Positions 16,110 to 25,931 of a stretch of DNA of 64,000 bases are shown here, one piece after another. Source of the DNA: JBMDXB01 sp048594885 (GTDB taxonomy: Bacteria; Acidobacteriota; Vicinamibacteria; Vicinamibacterales; 2-12-FULL-66-21). Position numbers and translations under genes: made by a program. The stretch spans positions 1-64,000 of the forward strand of contig JBMDXB010000121.1 of assembly GCA_048594885.1 (NCBI GenBank), in the 5' to 3' direction. The stretch's first letter is position 1; every line of letters begins with the position of its first letter. The notes under the pieces were generated by a model that was not told where the DNA came from, ran no database searches, and was given only the letters and a program-made list of their open reading frames with translations.

Positions 16110-17903
16110 ATGCAGACATCCGATCTTCTGATAGGCATGGCCGGCGCCGGCGGTGACGGCATCATCTCGGCCGGGGAGTCGCTCATCACGGCCGCGGCGC
16201 TCGAGGGCTACCACGCGCTGCTGACGAAAAGCTTCGGCCCGCAGATCCGCGGCGGTGAGTCCTCGTTCCGCCTGCGCGTGTCGGCCGGCGAGGTGTTCAC
16301 GGTGGGCGGCACGCTGGACGTGGCCGTCGCGCTCAACTGGGACGATTTCCTCCGCTTCGGCGCGGAACTGCCGGTCGGCCCCGACACCATCGTCATCTAC
16401 GACGAGCAATATCAGCTCGGACCCGAAGGCGTGCCGCTCGCCGGCGTGCGGCCGGCCGAGGTCGTGGCCGCGCCGATCGCGAAGCTCGCGAAGGACATCG
16501 CCGGCACCGACAAGGCAAAGAACACCGTCGTGCTCGGCTTGATGGCCGGCTGGTTCGGCATCGCTCCGGAGGCGCTGCTGCGCGGCATCCGCCGCAAGTT
16601 CGCGAAGAAGGGAGAGGACGTCCTCCAGCGCAACGAGCGAGCGTTTGCCGCCGGGCAGGAGTACGCCGCGAACCATCCGCTCCGCACCGCGCGTGTGCTG
16701 ACCCCGGTGGACAAGAAAGAGGCGAAGCTGCTGACCGACGGCAACGAGATGTGCGGCGCGGCCGCGATCTTCGCCGGCTGCACGTTTTTCGGCGGCTATC
16801 CGATCACGCCGTCGACCGAGGTCATGCAGTACCTCAACCGCGAAATATGGAAGTACGGCGGCGTCGTGTTCCAGGCCGAGGACGAGATCGCCGGCGTCGG
16901 CGCGGTCGTCGGCGCGTCGTTCGCGGGGCACAAGGCGCTGACCGCGACGTCGGGCCCCGGCATGTCGCTCAAGACCGAGATGCTCGGCCTGGCGACGATC
17001 GCCGAGCTGCCGCTCGTCTGCGTCAACGTGCAGCGCGGCGGCCCATCGACCGGCATCCCGACCAAGAGCGAGCAGTCGGACCTGTTCGCCGCAGTCTTTT
17101 CGGCCCACGGCGATGTGGTCCGCCCGGTGCTCGCGCCGACCAGCGTCGCCGACACGTTCCACACCATCGTCGAGGCGTTCAACATCGCCGAGGAATACCA
17201 GACGCCGGTCATCGTGCTCTCCGACGGCGACATCGGCCAGCGCAAGGAAGTCGTCGATCCGATCGACACGTCGAAGGTCAAGCTGGTCGAGCGGCGCCGG
17301 CCGACGCCGCCGGAGCTGGAGAAATACCAGCGCTTCGCCATCTCGGAGTCCGGCATCAGCCCGATCAGCGAGCCGGGCGTCGAAGGCGGCAACTACCTCG
17401 CGTCGGGCATCGAGCACAACGAGGCAGGGGCGCCGACGGCGAGCGGTGCCATCCATGCCCGCATGAACGAGAAGCGCATCCGCAAGTTTGCGTCGCTGCG
17501 CGGACGCCGGGATCTGTTCGACGTGTATGGCGATCGGCATGCGCCCGTCGGCATCGTGAGCTGGGGCAGCGTCGCCGGCGTCGCGCGCGAAGCGCTCGTC
17601 AGAGCGGAGCGCAGCGGCGTCCGGGCGAAGCTGCTGGTGCCGCGGCTGCTGTATCCGGTCGTGCAGCAGGTCTACGAGGAGTTCTTCGCGTCGGTCCGCG
17701 CCGGGTTCGTCCTGGAGCAGTCGCACCAGGGACAACTCTACCGGCTGCTGCGCATGTTCACCGACGTGCCGCGCGGTGTCGACTCGTTCGCCCGCAGCGG
17801 CTCCAACCCGTTCACGCCGGCCGAAGTCGTGGATCGACTTCGTGACCGCGCCGTCGCCGTCCAGCGGCTGCGGGTGCCGGAACTGGAAGCCCATCTGGAT
17901 TGA
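16110..17903 (+). CDS. korA: 2-oxoacid:ferredoxin oxidoreductase, fused gamma-alpha subunit
   Basis: A 597-residue subunit of a 2-oxoglutarate (or related 2-oxoacid):ferredoxin oxidoreductase, which interconverts 2-oxoacid plus CoA with acyl-CoA, CO2 and reduced ferredoxin. The N-terminal ~190 residues are the gamma domain (GMAGAGGDGIISAGE, SFGPQIRGGESSFRLR). The alpha domain follows (GGYPITPSTEVMQYL, ATSGPGMSLKTEMLGL, RGGPSTGIPTKSEQSDL). The gamma-alpha fusion is typical of the KorA type in aerobes. Start ATG 16110 is in line with the first family strand; an in-frame TTG at 16086 is less likely. korB lies 125 bp downstream, separated by a palindromic repeat. Confidence 0.95.
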   Translation: MQTSDLLIGMAGAGGDGIISAGESLITAAALEGYHALLTKSFGPQIRGGESSFRLRVSAGEVFTVGGTLDVAVALNWDDFLRFGAELPVGPDTIVIYDEQYQLGPEGVPLAGVRPAEVVAAPIAKLAKDIAGTDKAKNTVVLGLMAGWFGIAPEALLRGIRRKFAKKGEDVLQRNERAFAAGQEYAANHPLRTARVLTPVDKKEAKLLTDGNEMCGAAAIFAGCTFFGGYPITPSTEVMQYLNREIWKYGGVVFQAEDEIAGVGAVVGASFAGHKALTATSGPGMSLKTEMLGLATIAELPLVCVNVQRGGPSTGIPTKSEQSDLFAAVFSAHGDVVRPVLAPTSVADTFHTIVEAFNIAEEYQTPVIVLSDGDIGQRKEVVDPIDTSKVKLVERRRPTPPELEKYQRFAISESGISPISEPGVEGGNYLASGIEHNEAGAPTASGAIHARMNEKRIRKFASLRGRRDLFDVYGDRHAPVGIVSWGSVAGVAREALVRAERSGVRAKLLVPRLLYPVVQQVYEEFFASVRAGFVLEQSHQGQLYRLLRMFTDVPRGVDSFARSGSNPFTPAEVVDRLRDRAVAVQRLRVPELEAHLD

Positions 17904-17912
17904 GACGTGTGG

Positions 17913-18013
17913 TCAATGCTGAATGCTGAATGCCAAATGCTGAATTGGGGTGCTACTTCGCCCATTCCGACATTGCGGCATTTTCAGCATTTGGCATTCA
18001 GCATTCAGCATTC
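17913..18013. repeat. Inverted heptamer array, AATGCTG type, between korA and korB
   Basis: Left arm (17913-17946): TCAATGCTGAATGCTGAATG and CCAAATGCTGAATT, with 7-bp period. Right arm (about 17979-18013): TTTTCAGCATTTGGCATTCA and GCATTCAGCATTCG, its near-exact inverse complement. About 33 bp of unrelated sequence sits in the loop. The right arm ends 15 bp before the korB start. The same family occurs after korB at 18905-19005. Confidence 0.92.
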
Positions 18014-18028
18014 GAGGAACGAGACGTT

Positions 18029-18901
18029 ATGAGCTGCGCGACCTTCCAAGCCAAAGACTACAAGAGCGATCTGAAGCCGATCTGGTGCCCCGGATGCGGC
18101 GACTTCGGCGTGCTGCAGGCGATCTACCGCGCGCTGGCGGCCGTCGGCCGTCCGCCGCACGAGATCGCGTTTGTCTCGGGCATCGGCTGCTCGAGCCGCA
18201 TTCCCGGCTACACGACGGCCTACGGCTTCAACAGCGTGCACGGACGCGCGCTGCCGATCGCCCAGGGCATCAAGCTGGCGAATCCGGAACTGCTCGTCCT
18301 GGCGGCGGGCGGCGATGGCGACGGGTTCTCGATCGGCGGCGGCCATCTGCCGCACGCAATCCGCAGGAACGCCGACATCACCTACATCGTGATGGACAAC
18401 CAGATCTACGGGCTGACGAAGGGGCAGTTGTCGCCGACCTCGCCGCGCGGCCTGACCACGGTGTCGTCCACGTATGGCAGCCTCGAGGACCCGGTCAACC
18501 CGCTACTCTACGTCCTCGGGTACGGCGCGCGGTTCGTGGCCCAGGGGACGCCGGCGGACATGGCGGGGCTCGGGACCATCATCGAGGAAGCGATCCGCTT
18601 CCCGGGATTCGCGTTCGTCAACGTGCAGTCACCGTGCATCACCTTCGGCCAGCCGGACCAGCAGTTGAAGGCGCACAAGGCGGGGATGGTGACGCTCGAC
18701 TCGATCGGCCACGACGCCGCCGATCGAATCGCCGCGATGCGCCTGGCGCAGGAGTACGGCCGATCGCTTCACACCGGCGTCTTCTATCGCGATCCGGATC
18801 CGGGACCGACCTATGAGGCGGCAGTCGCCGCGCGCCATCAGGCGCAGGCGGCCAGTGCCGTGCCCCGGGAACGCGTGCTCGACGCGTTTATTCCGCGGTA
18901 G
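18029..18901 (+). CDS. korB: 2-oxoacid:ferredoxin oxidoreductase, beta subunit
   Basis: A 290-residue catalytic partner of KorA that binds thiamine diphosphate and a [4Fe-4S] cluster. The likely cluster cysteines are Cys20 and Cys23 (WCPGCGDFG), Cys54 (SGIGCSSR) and the cysteine in NVQSPCITFGQ. The ThDP/Mg site is GGDGDGFSIGGGHLPH followed by VMDNQIYGLTKGQ. Start ATG 18029 is preceded by GAGGAA. Bracketed on both sides by AATGCTG-type repeats, which is unusual for a gene pair that normally overlaps. Confidence 0.96.
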   Translation: MSCATFQAKDYKSDLKPIWCPGCGDFGVLQAIYRALAAVGRPPHEIAFVSGIGCSSRIPGYTTAYGFNSVHGRALPIAQGIKLANPELLVLAAGGDGDGFSIGGGHLPHAIRRNADITYIVMDNQIYGLTKGQLSPTSPRGLTTVSSTYGSLEDPVNPLLYVLGYGARFVAQGTPADMAGLGTIIEEAIRFPGFAFVNVQSPCITFGQPDQQLKAHKAGMVTLDSIGHDAADRIAAMRLAQEYGRSLHTGVFYRDPDPGPTYEAAVAARHQAQAASAVPRERVLDAFIPR

Positions 18902-18904
18902 CAG

Positions 18905-19005
18905 TCAATGCTGAATGCTGAATGCTGAATGCTGAAAATGTGGAATGCCGAATGTATTCAACATTCCGGCATTTTCAGCATTCAGCATTCGCCATTCAGC
19001 ATTTC
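18905..19005. repeat. Inverted heptamer array, AATGCTG type, downstream of korB
   Basis: Four direct AATGCTG heptamers (18906-18937) are followed by a looser part (AATGTGGAATGCCGAATG) and then inverse copies TTTTCAGCATTCAGCATTCG and CCATTCAGCATTT. The right end runs into the stop codon of the convergent lipoprotein gene: the TCA at 19004-19006 is shared by the repeat. Confidence 0.92.
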
Positions 19006-19477
19006 AAGGCGCAGCCGGAAGATCGCTGCTCCAGATCGCGTGCTCGAACAGCCACTTGCCGTTGAGCAGCCGCGAGACGAACAGGTATTTGCCGCGATCG
19101 CGCACCGGCGCCGCGCCGGACCGCTCGATCGTCAGGATGTACGTGCCGCTCTGATAGGCCATGGGACCGTGGCCTCGGACATCCTGCGGCTCGAACCGCA
19201 GCGTCACTCCCTGCGCGAAACGCTTGGTGAAGTAGGTGCGGATGGCGTCCTTGCCCCGCAGCAGCGGAGCGTTGGGCGGCATGAACACCGCCTCCGGCGA
19301 ATACAGATCGATCGCGGCATCGACGTTCTTCGCGCCGTACGCCGCCGCCAGATCTGCGGCCGTCTTCTTGATCACGTCGACGTCCGCGCGCGTGAATCCC
19401 GGTTCCTGCTGTGCGCCGCCGCACGCGCTCACGGCAACCGTGAGTGCCAGCGCCGCGGTGATGGCTGCCCTTCGCAT
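19004..19477 (-). CDS. Putative lipoprotein with NTF2/SnoaL-like (DUF4440) domain
   Basis: 157 residues. The N-terminus MRRAAITAALALTVAVSACGG is a lipoprotein signal with lipobox VSAC, so the mature protein should start at Cys19 and be lipid-anchored. The rest has the SnoaL/DUF4440 pattern: helix RADVDVIKKTAADLAAAYGAKNVDAAIDLYSPEAVFMPP, GKDAIRTYFTKRF, then strands ending in GKWLFEHAIWSSD. Many such proteins are small-ligand binders or of unknown role. Divergent from the ATP-grasp gene; its 3' end is fused to a repeat array. Confidence 0.85.
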   Translation of the reverse strand: MRRAAITAALALTVAVSACGGAQQEPGFTRADVDVIKKTAADLAAAYGAKNVDAAIDLYSPEAVFMPPNAPLLRGKDAIRTYFTKRFAQGVTLRFEPQDVRGHGPMAYQSGTYILTIERSGAAPVRDRGKYLFVSRLLNGKWLFEHAIWSSDLPAAP

Positions 19478-19530
19478 CCTCGTCTACCCTCGGTGGAATG
19501 ATGAAAGCTCGATTATAATCGCGCCGTGCC

Positions 19531-20550
19531 GTGAGCAAGCTCAAAGTCGTCGTCATTTACGATCGCTGGGAAGACCCGGAGGACGCCGGCGCCAGCACCG
19601 AGAAGGCACCGCTGATTCGCTCGCTCGACAAGAAGGAGGTCGAGGACGAAGTCGCCGAGACGCTCGGCAAGCTCGGACACGAGGCGGCGCTGCACGAATT
19701 GGACGGCTCGGTCAAATCGCTCCACGCGCTCGCGCGCATGGACTGCGATCTCGTCTTCAACCTCGCCGAGTCGTTCGCCGGCAACGACACCGCCGACCAC
19801 TGCATCGCCGCCTATCTGGAACTGATCGGCAAGCGCTTCACCGGTTCCGGCTCGCACGGCCTGCTCTACGCGCAGGACAAGGGCGTCGCCAAGAAGATCC
19901 TCGAGTTCCACGGCATCCACACGCCGGTCTTCGCGCGCTCCTACCGCGGCCGCCTCGATTTCTCGCACGATCTCGAATTCCCCGTCATCGTCAAGCCGGC
20001 GCGGGAGGACGGGTCGATCGGCATCGAGTTCAACGCCGTCGTCTCGTCGATCCGCGAGCTGATGGAGCGGATCGACTGGCTGCACGCCCACTTCGACTCG
20101 CCGGTGCTCATCGAGGAGTACGTCGAAGGGCGGGAGATGTACGTCGGCGTCATCGGCAACGACAACCCCGCTCCGCTGCCGGTCGTGGAGCTGGATCTCT
20201 CCAAGCTTCCGGAAGGCCGGCCGCGGATTGCGGGAGCCGAGGTGAAGTGGGGAAAAGGAACGCGCGCGTATCGGGACACGAAGTCGGCGATCGCCGAGGA
20301 CCTGCCCGAAGAGACGGCGGCGCTCCTGCACCAGACCGCGGTTGCCGTGTACCAGGCGCTCGAGCTGCGGGATTACGCGCGCATCGACATGAGGCTGCGG
20401 CCGGACGGCCGCGTCGCCGTGATCGAAGCCAATCCGAACCCCTGGCTCGCCTCGAAAGCGGAATTCGCGATGGCCGCGCGGAAGGCCGGACGGAATTACA
20501 CGCAGCTCATCGGCGAGATCTTGGAGCTGGCGATGGGCCGCTACGCGTGA
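19531..20550 (+). CDS. ATP-grasp ligase related to D-alanine--D-alanine ligase
   Basis: A 339-residue ATP-grasp enzyme that would join a carboxylate and an amine using ATP. Ddl-like blocks are present: DLVFNLAESFAGND, an ATP-binding lysine in FPVIVKPAREDGSIGIEF, VLIEEYVEGREMYVGVIG, DYARIDMRLRPDGRVAVIEANPNPW. The N-terminal motif differs from true Ddl (no GGxSxEHEVS), so it may make another peptide-like bond. Start is GTG at 19531. Cytosolic. The downstream 228 bp contain the carD promoter. Confidence 0.85.
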   Translation: MSKLKVVVIYDRWEDPEDAGASTEKAPLIRSLDKKEVEDEVAETLGKLGHEAALHELDGSVKSLHALARMDCDLVFNLAESFAGNDTADHCIAAYLELIGKRFTGSGSHGLLYAQDKGVAKKILEFHGIHTPVFARSYRGRLDFSHDLEFPVIVKPAREDGSIGIEFNAVVSSIRELMERIDWLHAHFDSPVLIEEYVEGREMYVGVIGNDNPAPLPVVELDLSKLPEGRPRIAGAEVKWGKGTRAYRDTKSAIAEDLPEETAALLHQTAVAVYQALELRDYARIDMRLRPDGRVAVIEANPNPWLASKAEFAMAARKAGRNYTQLIGEILELAMGRYA

Positions 20551-20691
20551 CTCCCCTCAGCTCGGGCATTCAGCCGTAAATCGCTGTAAAATTGACGCTT
20601 ATGTGACCAGAAGAGGTGTCCTTCGCAGGCGCCCTCCTGGACGCCGCGGCGTGAAAGTGTGAAAAAGTGCCCATTTTCCGCGGGTTTTCCG

Positions 20692-20720
20692 TTGCCTGCC
20701 CCAATCGCTTCCGCTATACT
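20692..20720 (+). promoter_or_regulatory. Sigma-70-type promoter upstream of the CarD gene
   Basis: TTGCCT (20692-20697), a 17-bp spacer, then TATACT (20715-20720). Expected transcription start is near 20727, giving a leader of about 50 nt before the GTG at 20779. It is the clearest -35/-10 pair seen in the window. Confidence 0.6.
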
Positions 20721-20778
20721 TAGAGAACTGCTCATCGCGTGCACACCTAGCCTACTCACCTTACTCAGTGGGGGACAT

Positions 20779-21357
20779 GTGACATTCCAGGTTGGTGACA
20801 AGGTCATTTACCCAAACCACGGACTCGGCGTCGTTCAGGGAATCGAAACCAAAACCATCCTCGGTACCACATGCGGCTTCTACCATCTGCGGATGGTGGC
20901 CAACGAAACCACGGTGCTGGTGCCCGTCGACAATGTCGACGGCGTCGGTCTCCGGCGCGCTATCGAGGATCAGGAGATCGAGCGGCTGTTCACCCTCCTC
21001 GGCGACGGCAAGATCGACAACCACCAGAACTGGAAAGGACGCTTCAAGGACAACTCGGACCGGATGCGGACCGGGTCGATCTACGACGTCGTCGAGGTGC
21101 TGAAGAGCCTCACGTTCCTCGCCCGGTCGAAGAACCTGTCGTTCCGCGAGAAGCGGATGCTCGACCGCGCCAAGTTCCTCGTCATCTCGGAGATCTCCGA
21201 GGTGTCGCGCGAGCACACGGCGCTGGTCGAGGAGAAGGTGGATCGGGCGCTCGAGCGCTGCTTCACGATGAAGAACCGCTCGATCGCGCGGGCGAAGGCC
21301 GCCAAGGCCGCCCCGACGACGCGCGTCTCGGCCCGCCGCACCGCGCGCGCGTCCTAG
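20779..21357 (+). CDS. CarD/CdnL family transcription regulator
   Basis: A 192-residue RNA-polymerase-binding protein. The N-terminal Tudor-like RNAP-interaction domain is clear (FQVGDKVIYPNHGLGVVQGIETKTI, FYHLRMVANETTVLVPVDN), followed by an all-helical DNA-binding domain (NWKGRFKDNSDRMRTGSIYDVVEVLKSLTFL, LSFREKRMLDRAKFLVISEIS). Homologues stabilise open promoter complexes, especially at rRNA promoters. The Lys/Ala/Arg-rich tail (RAKAAKAAPTTR) is an extra. I chose GTG 20779 (GTGACATTCCAG), because upstream in-frame codons read into the promoter region. The acyltransferase gene starts 9 bp later. Confidence 0.93.
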   Translation: MTFQVGDKVIYPNHGLGVVQGIETKTILGTTCGFYHLRMVANETTVLVPVDNVDGVGLRRAIEDQEIERLFTLLGDGKIDNHQNWKGRFKDNSDRMRTGSIYDVVEVLKSLTFLARSKNLSFREKRMLDRAKFLVISEISEVSREHTALVEEKVDRALERCFTMKNRSIARAKAAKAAPTTRVSARRTARAS

Positions 21358-21366
21358 CGCGTCAAT

Positions 21367-22089
21367 GTGATCGCCGCGGTCCGGTCGCTGGCCACGTACG
21401 TCGCCGTCGCGATCTACGTGCTCGTGGCCGGACCGCCGGTGCTCCTGCTCGCGTTCCTCTTTCACAGCAGCACGCTTCTTTACCGCGCCGGCCACCTCGG
21501 CGTCCGCATGGGGCTGTTCCTGAGCGGCCTGAAATGCCGCGTCCACGGCGCGGCGCACATCCAGCGCGCGCGCGCTGCCGTCTACGCCGTCAACCACGCC
21601 AGCAACGTCGAGCCGCCGATCATCTTCGACGCCCTCCACGAGCTGTTTCCGCGCCTCCGCGTGCTGTACAAGGCGGAGCTGCGCAAGCTGCCGGTGCTCG
21701 TTCGCGCGTTCGACCTTGCCGGGTTCGTGCCGCTCGAACGCGGCAACCGCGCGCAGAGCCTGCCGGCCATCGACGCCGCGGCTGCAGCGCTCCGCGACGG
21801 CAACTCGTTCCTGATCTTCCCGGAAGGGACGCGCAGCCGCACCGGGGAGCTGCTCCCGTTCAAGAAGGGCGGGTTCATCCTCGCCATCAAGGCCCAGGCG
21901 CCGATCGTCCCGATCGCGATCGCCGGTGCGCGCGCGGCGATGCGCAAGGGCAGTCTGGTCATCCGTCCAGTGACGATCGACGTCAGGTTTTCCGATCCTA
22001 TCGAGACCGTGGGTCTAACGGTCGACGACCGCGACCGGCTCATCGAGCAGGTCCGTGGCCGGATTCAGGCGCTGCTGGCGGTAAAATAG
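21367..22089 (+). CDS. 1-acyl-glycerol-3-phosphate acyltransferase-like protein (PlsC family)
   Basis: A 240-residue PlsC-type acyltransferase with an N-terminal membrane helix (YVAVAIYVLVAGPPVLLLAFLF). The expected acyltransferase blocks are present: block I NHASNVEPP, block II PLERGNRAQSLPAID, block III FPEGTRSRTGELLPFKKGGF and block IV APIVPIAIAG. Block I is HX4E instead of the usual HX4D. It would acylate lysophosphatidate or another lysolipid at the inner membrane. Start GTG 21367, 9 bp after the carD gene; the DUF4126 gene begins 4 bp after its stop, suggesting one operon. Confidence 0.88.
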   Translation: MIAAVRSLATYVAVAIYVLVAGPPVLLLAFLFHSSTLLYRAGHLGVRMGLFLSGLKCRVHGAAHIQRARAAVYAVNHASNVEPPIIFDALHELFPRLRVLYKAELRKLPVLVRAFDLAGFVPLERGNRAQSLPAIDAAAAALRDGNSFLIFPEGTRSRTGELLPFKKGGFILAIKAQAPIVPIAIAGARAAMRKGSLVIRPVTIDVRFSDPIETVGLTVDDRDRLIEQVRGRIQALLAVK

Positions 22090-22093
22090 CGAC

Positions 22094-22681
22094 GTGGAAT
22101 TACTTACGGGCTTCGGACGAACGCTCGGGTTTTCCTTCGCCGCGGGGATCAACCTCTACGCGACCGTCGCGATCCTCGGCCTGGCGAGCCGCTACCAGTG
22201 GGTCACGCTGCCCGAGCAGTTCCGCGTCTTCGACAACGACATTGTGATCGGTGCCGCGATCGTCCTCTACGTCGTCGAGTTCATCGCCGACAAGATCCCG
22301 TGGGTGGACTCGATCTGGGACGCCGTTCACACGGTCGTCCGCCCGATCGGCGGCGCGCTCATCGCCGTCGCGACGCTCGGCGACGCATCTCCCACGGTCG
22401 AGGGGCTCGTAGCGCTGCTCGGCGGCACGCTCGCCGCCACGACGCACTTCAGCAAGGCCGGCACGCGCGCCATCGTCAACACCAGCCCGGAGCCATTCTC
22501 GAACTGGATCCTGAGCCTGACCGAAGACGCGTTCGTCATCGGTCTCGCCATTCTGGCGCTGAAGTACCCCGCGACCGCCGCGCTCGTTGTACTCGCCTGC
22601 GTCGTCCTGATGATCGTGTTCGCCTCGTGGATCATCAGGGCGGTGAGGCGCCGGTGGGCGGCGCGGACTGCGTCCGCGTAA
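22094..22681 (+). CDS. DUF4126 family membrane protein
   Basis: A 195-residue integral membrane protein with about four to five hydrophobic helices (IVIGAAIVLYVVEFIADKI, IGGALIAVATLG, VEGLVALLGGTLAATTHF, AALVVLACVVLMIVFASWI). The pattern GRTLGFSFAAGINLYATVAILGL and FSKAGTRAIVNTSPEPFSNW is the DUF4126 signature. Function is unknown. Start GTG 22094. The stop is followed within 5 bp by a long inverted repeat. Confidence 0.85.
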   Translation: MELLTGFGRTLGFSFAAGINLYATVAILGLASRYQWVTLPEQFRVFDNDIVIGAAIVLYVVEFIADKIPWVDSIWDAVHTVVRPIGGALIAVATLGDASPTVEGLVALLGGTLAATTHFSKAGTRAIVNTSPEPFSNWILSLTEDAFVIGLAILALKYPATAALVVLACVVLMIVFASWIIRAVRRRWAARTASA

Positions 22682-22685
22682 CAAT

Positions 22686-22877
22686 TCCCAAAGACCAAAT
22701 GGCCAAGGGCCAAAGTGGTCAACTTCCAAAGACCAACTCCCAAAGACCAACTCCCAAGGACCAACTCCCAAAGACCAACTCCCAACCACCAAGGACCCGC
22801 GCTTGGAAGTTGGTCCTTGGTCCTTGGTCCTTGGGAGTTGATCTGCTTGGCCTTTGGCCGCTTGGTCTTTGGTCTTT
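22686..22877. repeat. Large inverted heptamer array, CCAAAGA / CCAACTC type
   Basis: About 190 bp. The left arm carries CCAAAGACCAAATGGCCAAG, then a 14-bp unit CCAAAGACCAACTC repeated about four times (with a CCAAGGACCAACTC variant). The right arm from 22804 runs in inverse: TTGGAAGTTGGTCCTTGG, TCCTTGGGAGTTG, TTGGTCTTTGGTCTTTT. It fills the whole gap between convergent genes and touches the stop codon (22878-22880) of the minus-strand gene. It can fold into a very large hairpin. Confidence 0.93.
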
Positions 22878-23979
22878 TCAGCCGCCGGTCGTGAATGTCA
22901 GCGACCAAGGCTGCAATGGCTGACCGTCGGTCGCGGTGATGCCTTCGAGCAGTTCCACCTTCACCACCTGAAAACGTTCCAGTGGCTGCTTGAACTTGAT
23001 CACCAGGGCGCGCAGGCCGGGATCGTACGCGGCCGCGAAGTCGGGGAGCTGCAGCGCGGGATCTTTGGCATACGCGAGACGGACGCGGTCGCGGAACGAC
23101 TTCGGATCCATGTCGCGCGAGAACTGCAGGCGGATCGGCGTGCCGCGCTCGACCTCGGTGTCATCAGGAATCGGTGCGCTGAAAATGACGCGCGGCGGCG
23201 CTTCCTTGGGCGGCGGCGGCGCGAGTTCGGTGGGCGTCGTATCGTCCTGCGCGGCCGCGGCGCGCACTTCGGTGCCTTCCACCCAGACCTGCGGGCCGTC
23301 GCGTCTGACCGTCCCTTTCACCTCCAGCCATCGGCCGGTATCGACACGCGCGGTCGGATCCAGATCGAGGTCCTTCCCCCGCGGGCGGATGCCGGTCACC
23401 CACACGGCGGCGTCCGCAGATTGCAGGACGAAGTCCCACTTGCTCTTCGCCGGCGCCTGGGGCAGATCGCCGTACAGGTTGCGCCCCTTGAACCGGCCGA
23501 CGAGCGTCACGCCACGGCCCTCGAACGGGTCGGGAGCGAGCGCGACCGCGCGGATGCTCGCCGCCTGCGCCGGCGGCGATTCGACGATGCTGGCGGCGGA
23601 GATGAGGAACATCTGATCGCGCGCCGGCCAGCGCCCCTGGTTCTCGGCGTCGAGCAGCGACCTGAAATCCACGGTGGACAGCCGCGAGTCCCCTTCCTGG
23701 ACGCGGCCGATATCCCAGAAGTCGCCGCGGATCTCGCCTTCGGTGCGCGAAGGCCGTCCCTGCCACACGACGAACACCGGCTTCGCGGTGCCTTCGAGCT
23801 TCGTGATGTCGCCTGATGTCGTCGTGAACGCGTGGCGGATCGCGACCTGCTTGCCGTGAAAGAACAGCGGAAAGCTCGTCAGCGCCGCTGCCGTCGTCGC
23901 GACGCGCGTCGCCCGCTGTGCGGCGCCATGTGGCGCCGCGAGGGTGAGCGCGGCGAATACGACAGCGGCACGTGTGAGC

Positions 23980-23987
<8 letters not shown>
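22878..23987 (-). CDS. Exported protein with C-terminal Ig-like domain
   Basis: 369 residues with a signal peptide (VVFAALTLAAPHGAAQR). The first ~230 residues look like two small beta-barrel or OB-like units (FHGKQVAIRHAF, GTAKPVFVVWQG; GRGVTLVGRFKGRNLYG, RWLEVKGTVRRDGPQVWVEGTEV). The C-terminal ~110 residues (FSAPIPDDTEVERGTPIRLQFSRDMD... SLTFTTGG) resemble a bacterial Ig-like Big_5 domain. Function unknown. Its start overlaps the end of the OPT transporter gene by 8 bp, so the two are probably co-translated and may act together at the envelope. Confidence 0.75.
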
Positions 23988-25890
<1,903 letters not shown>

Positions 25891-25931
25891 AAACGCGCAT
25901 CATACATCGGCCCGTATACAATGAACGCACG

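Noticed and set aside
16023..17894. A 623-codon antisense frame over korA
   Set aside because: Composition (Arg/Asp/Ala-rich, no hydrophobic core or motif) is that of a shadow frame; korA has conserved motifs throughout.
17913..19005. Could the AATGCTG arrays be a CRISPR array?
   Set aside because: Units are 7 bp with no spacers, arms are inverted, and no cas gene is present.
25891..25931. A Rex operator between rex and the OPT gene
   Set aside because: No TTGTGAA-N6-TTCACAA-like sequence is present in the 41-bp gap; only AT-rich TATACA/TATGAT-like hexamers are seen.
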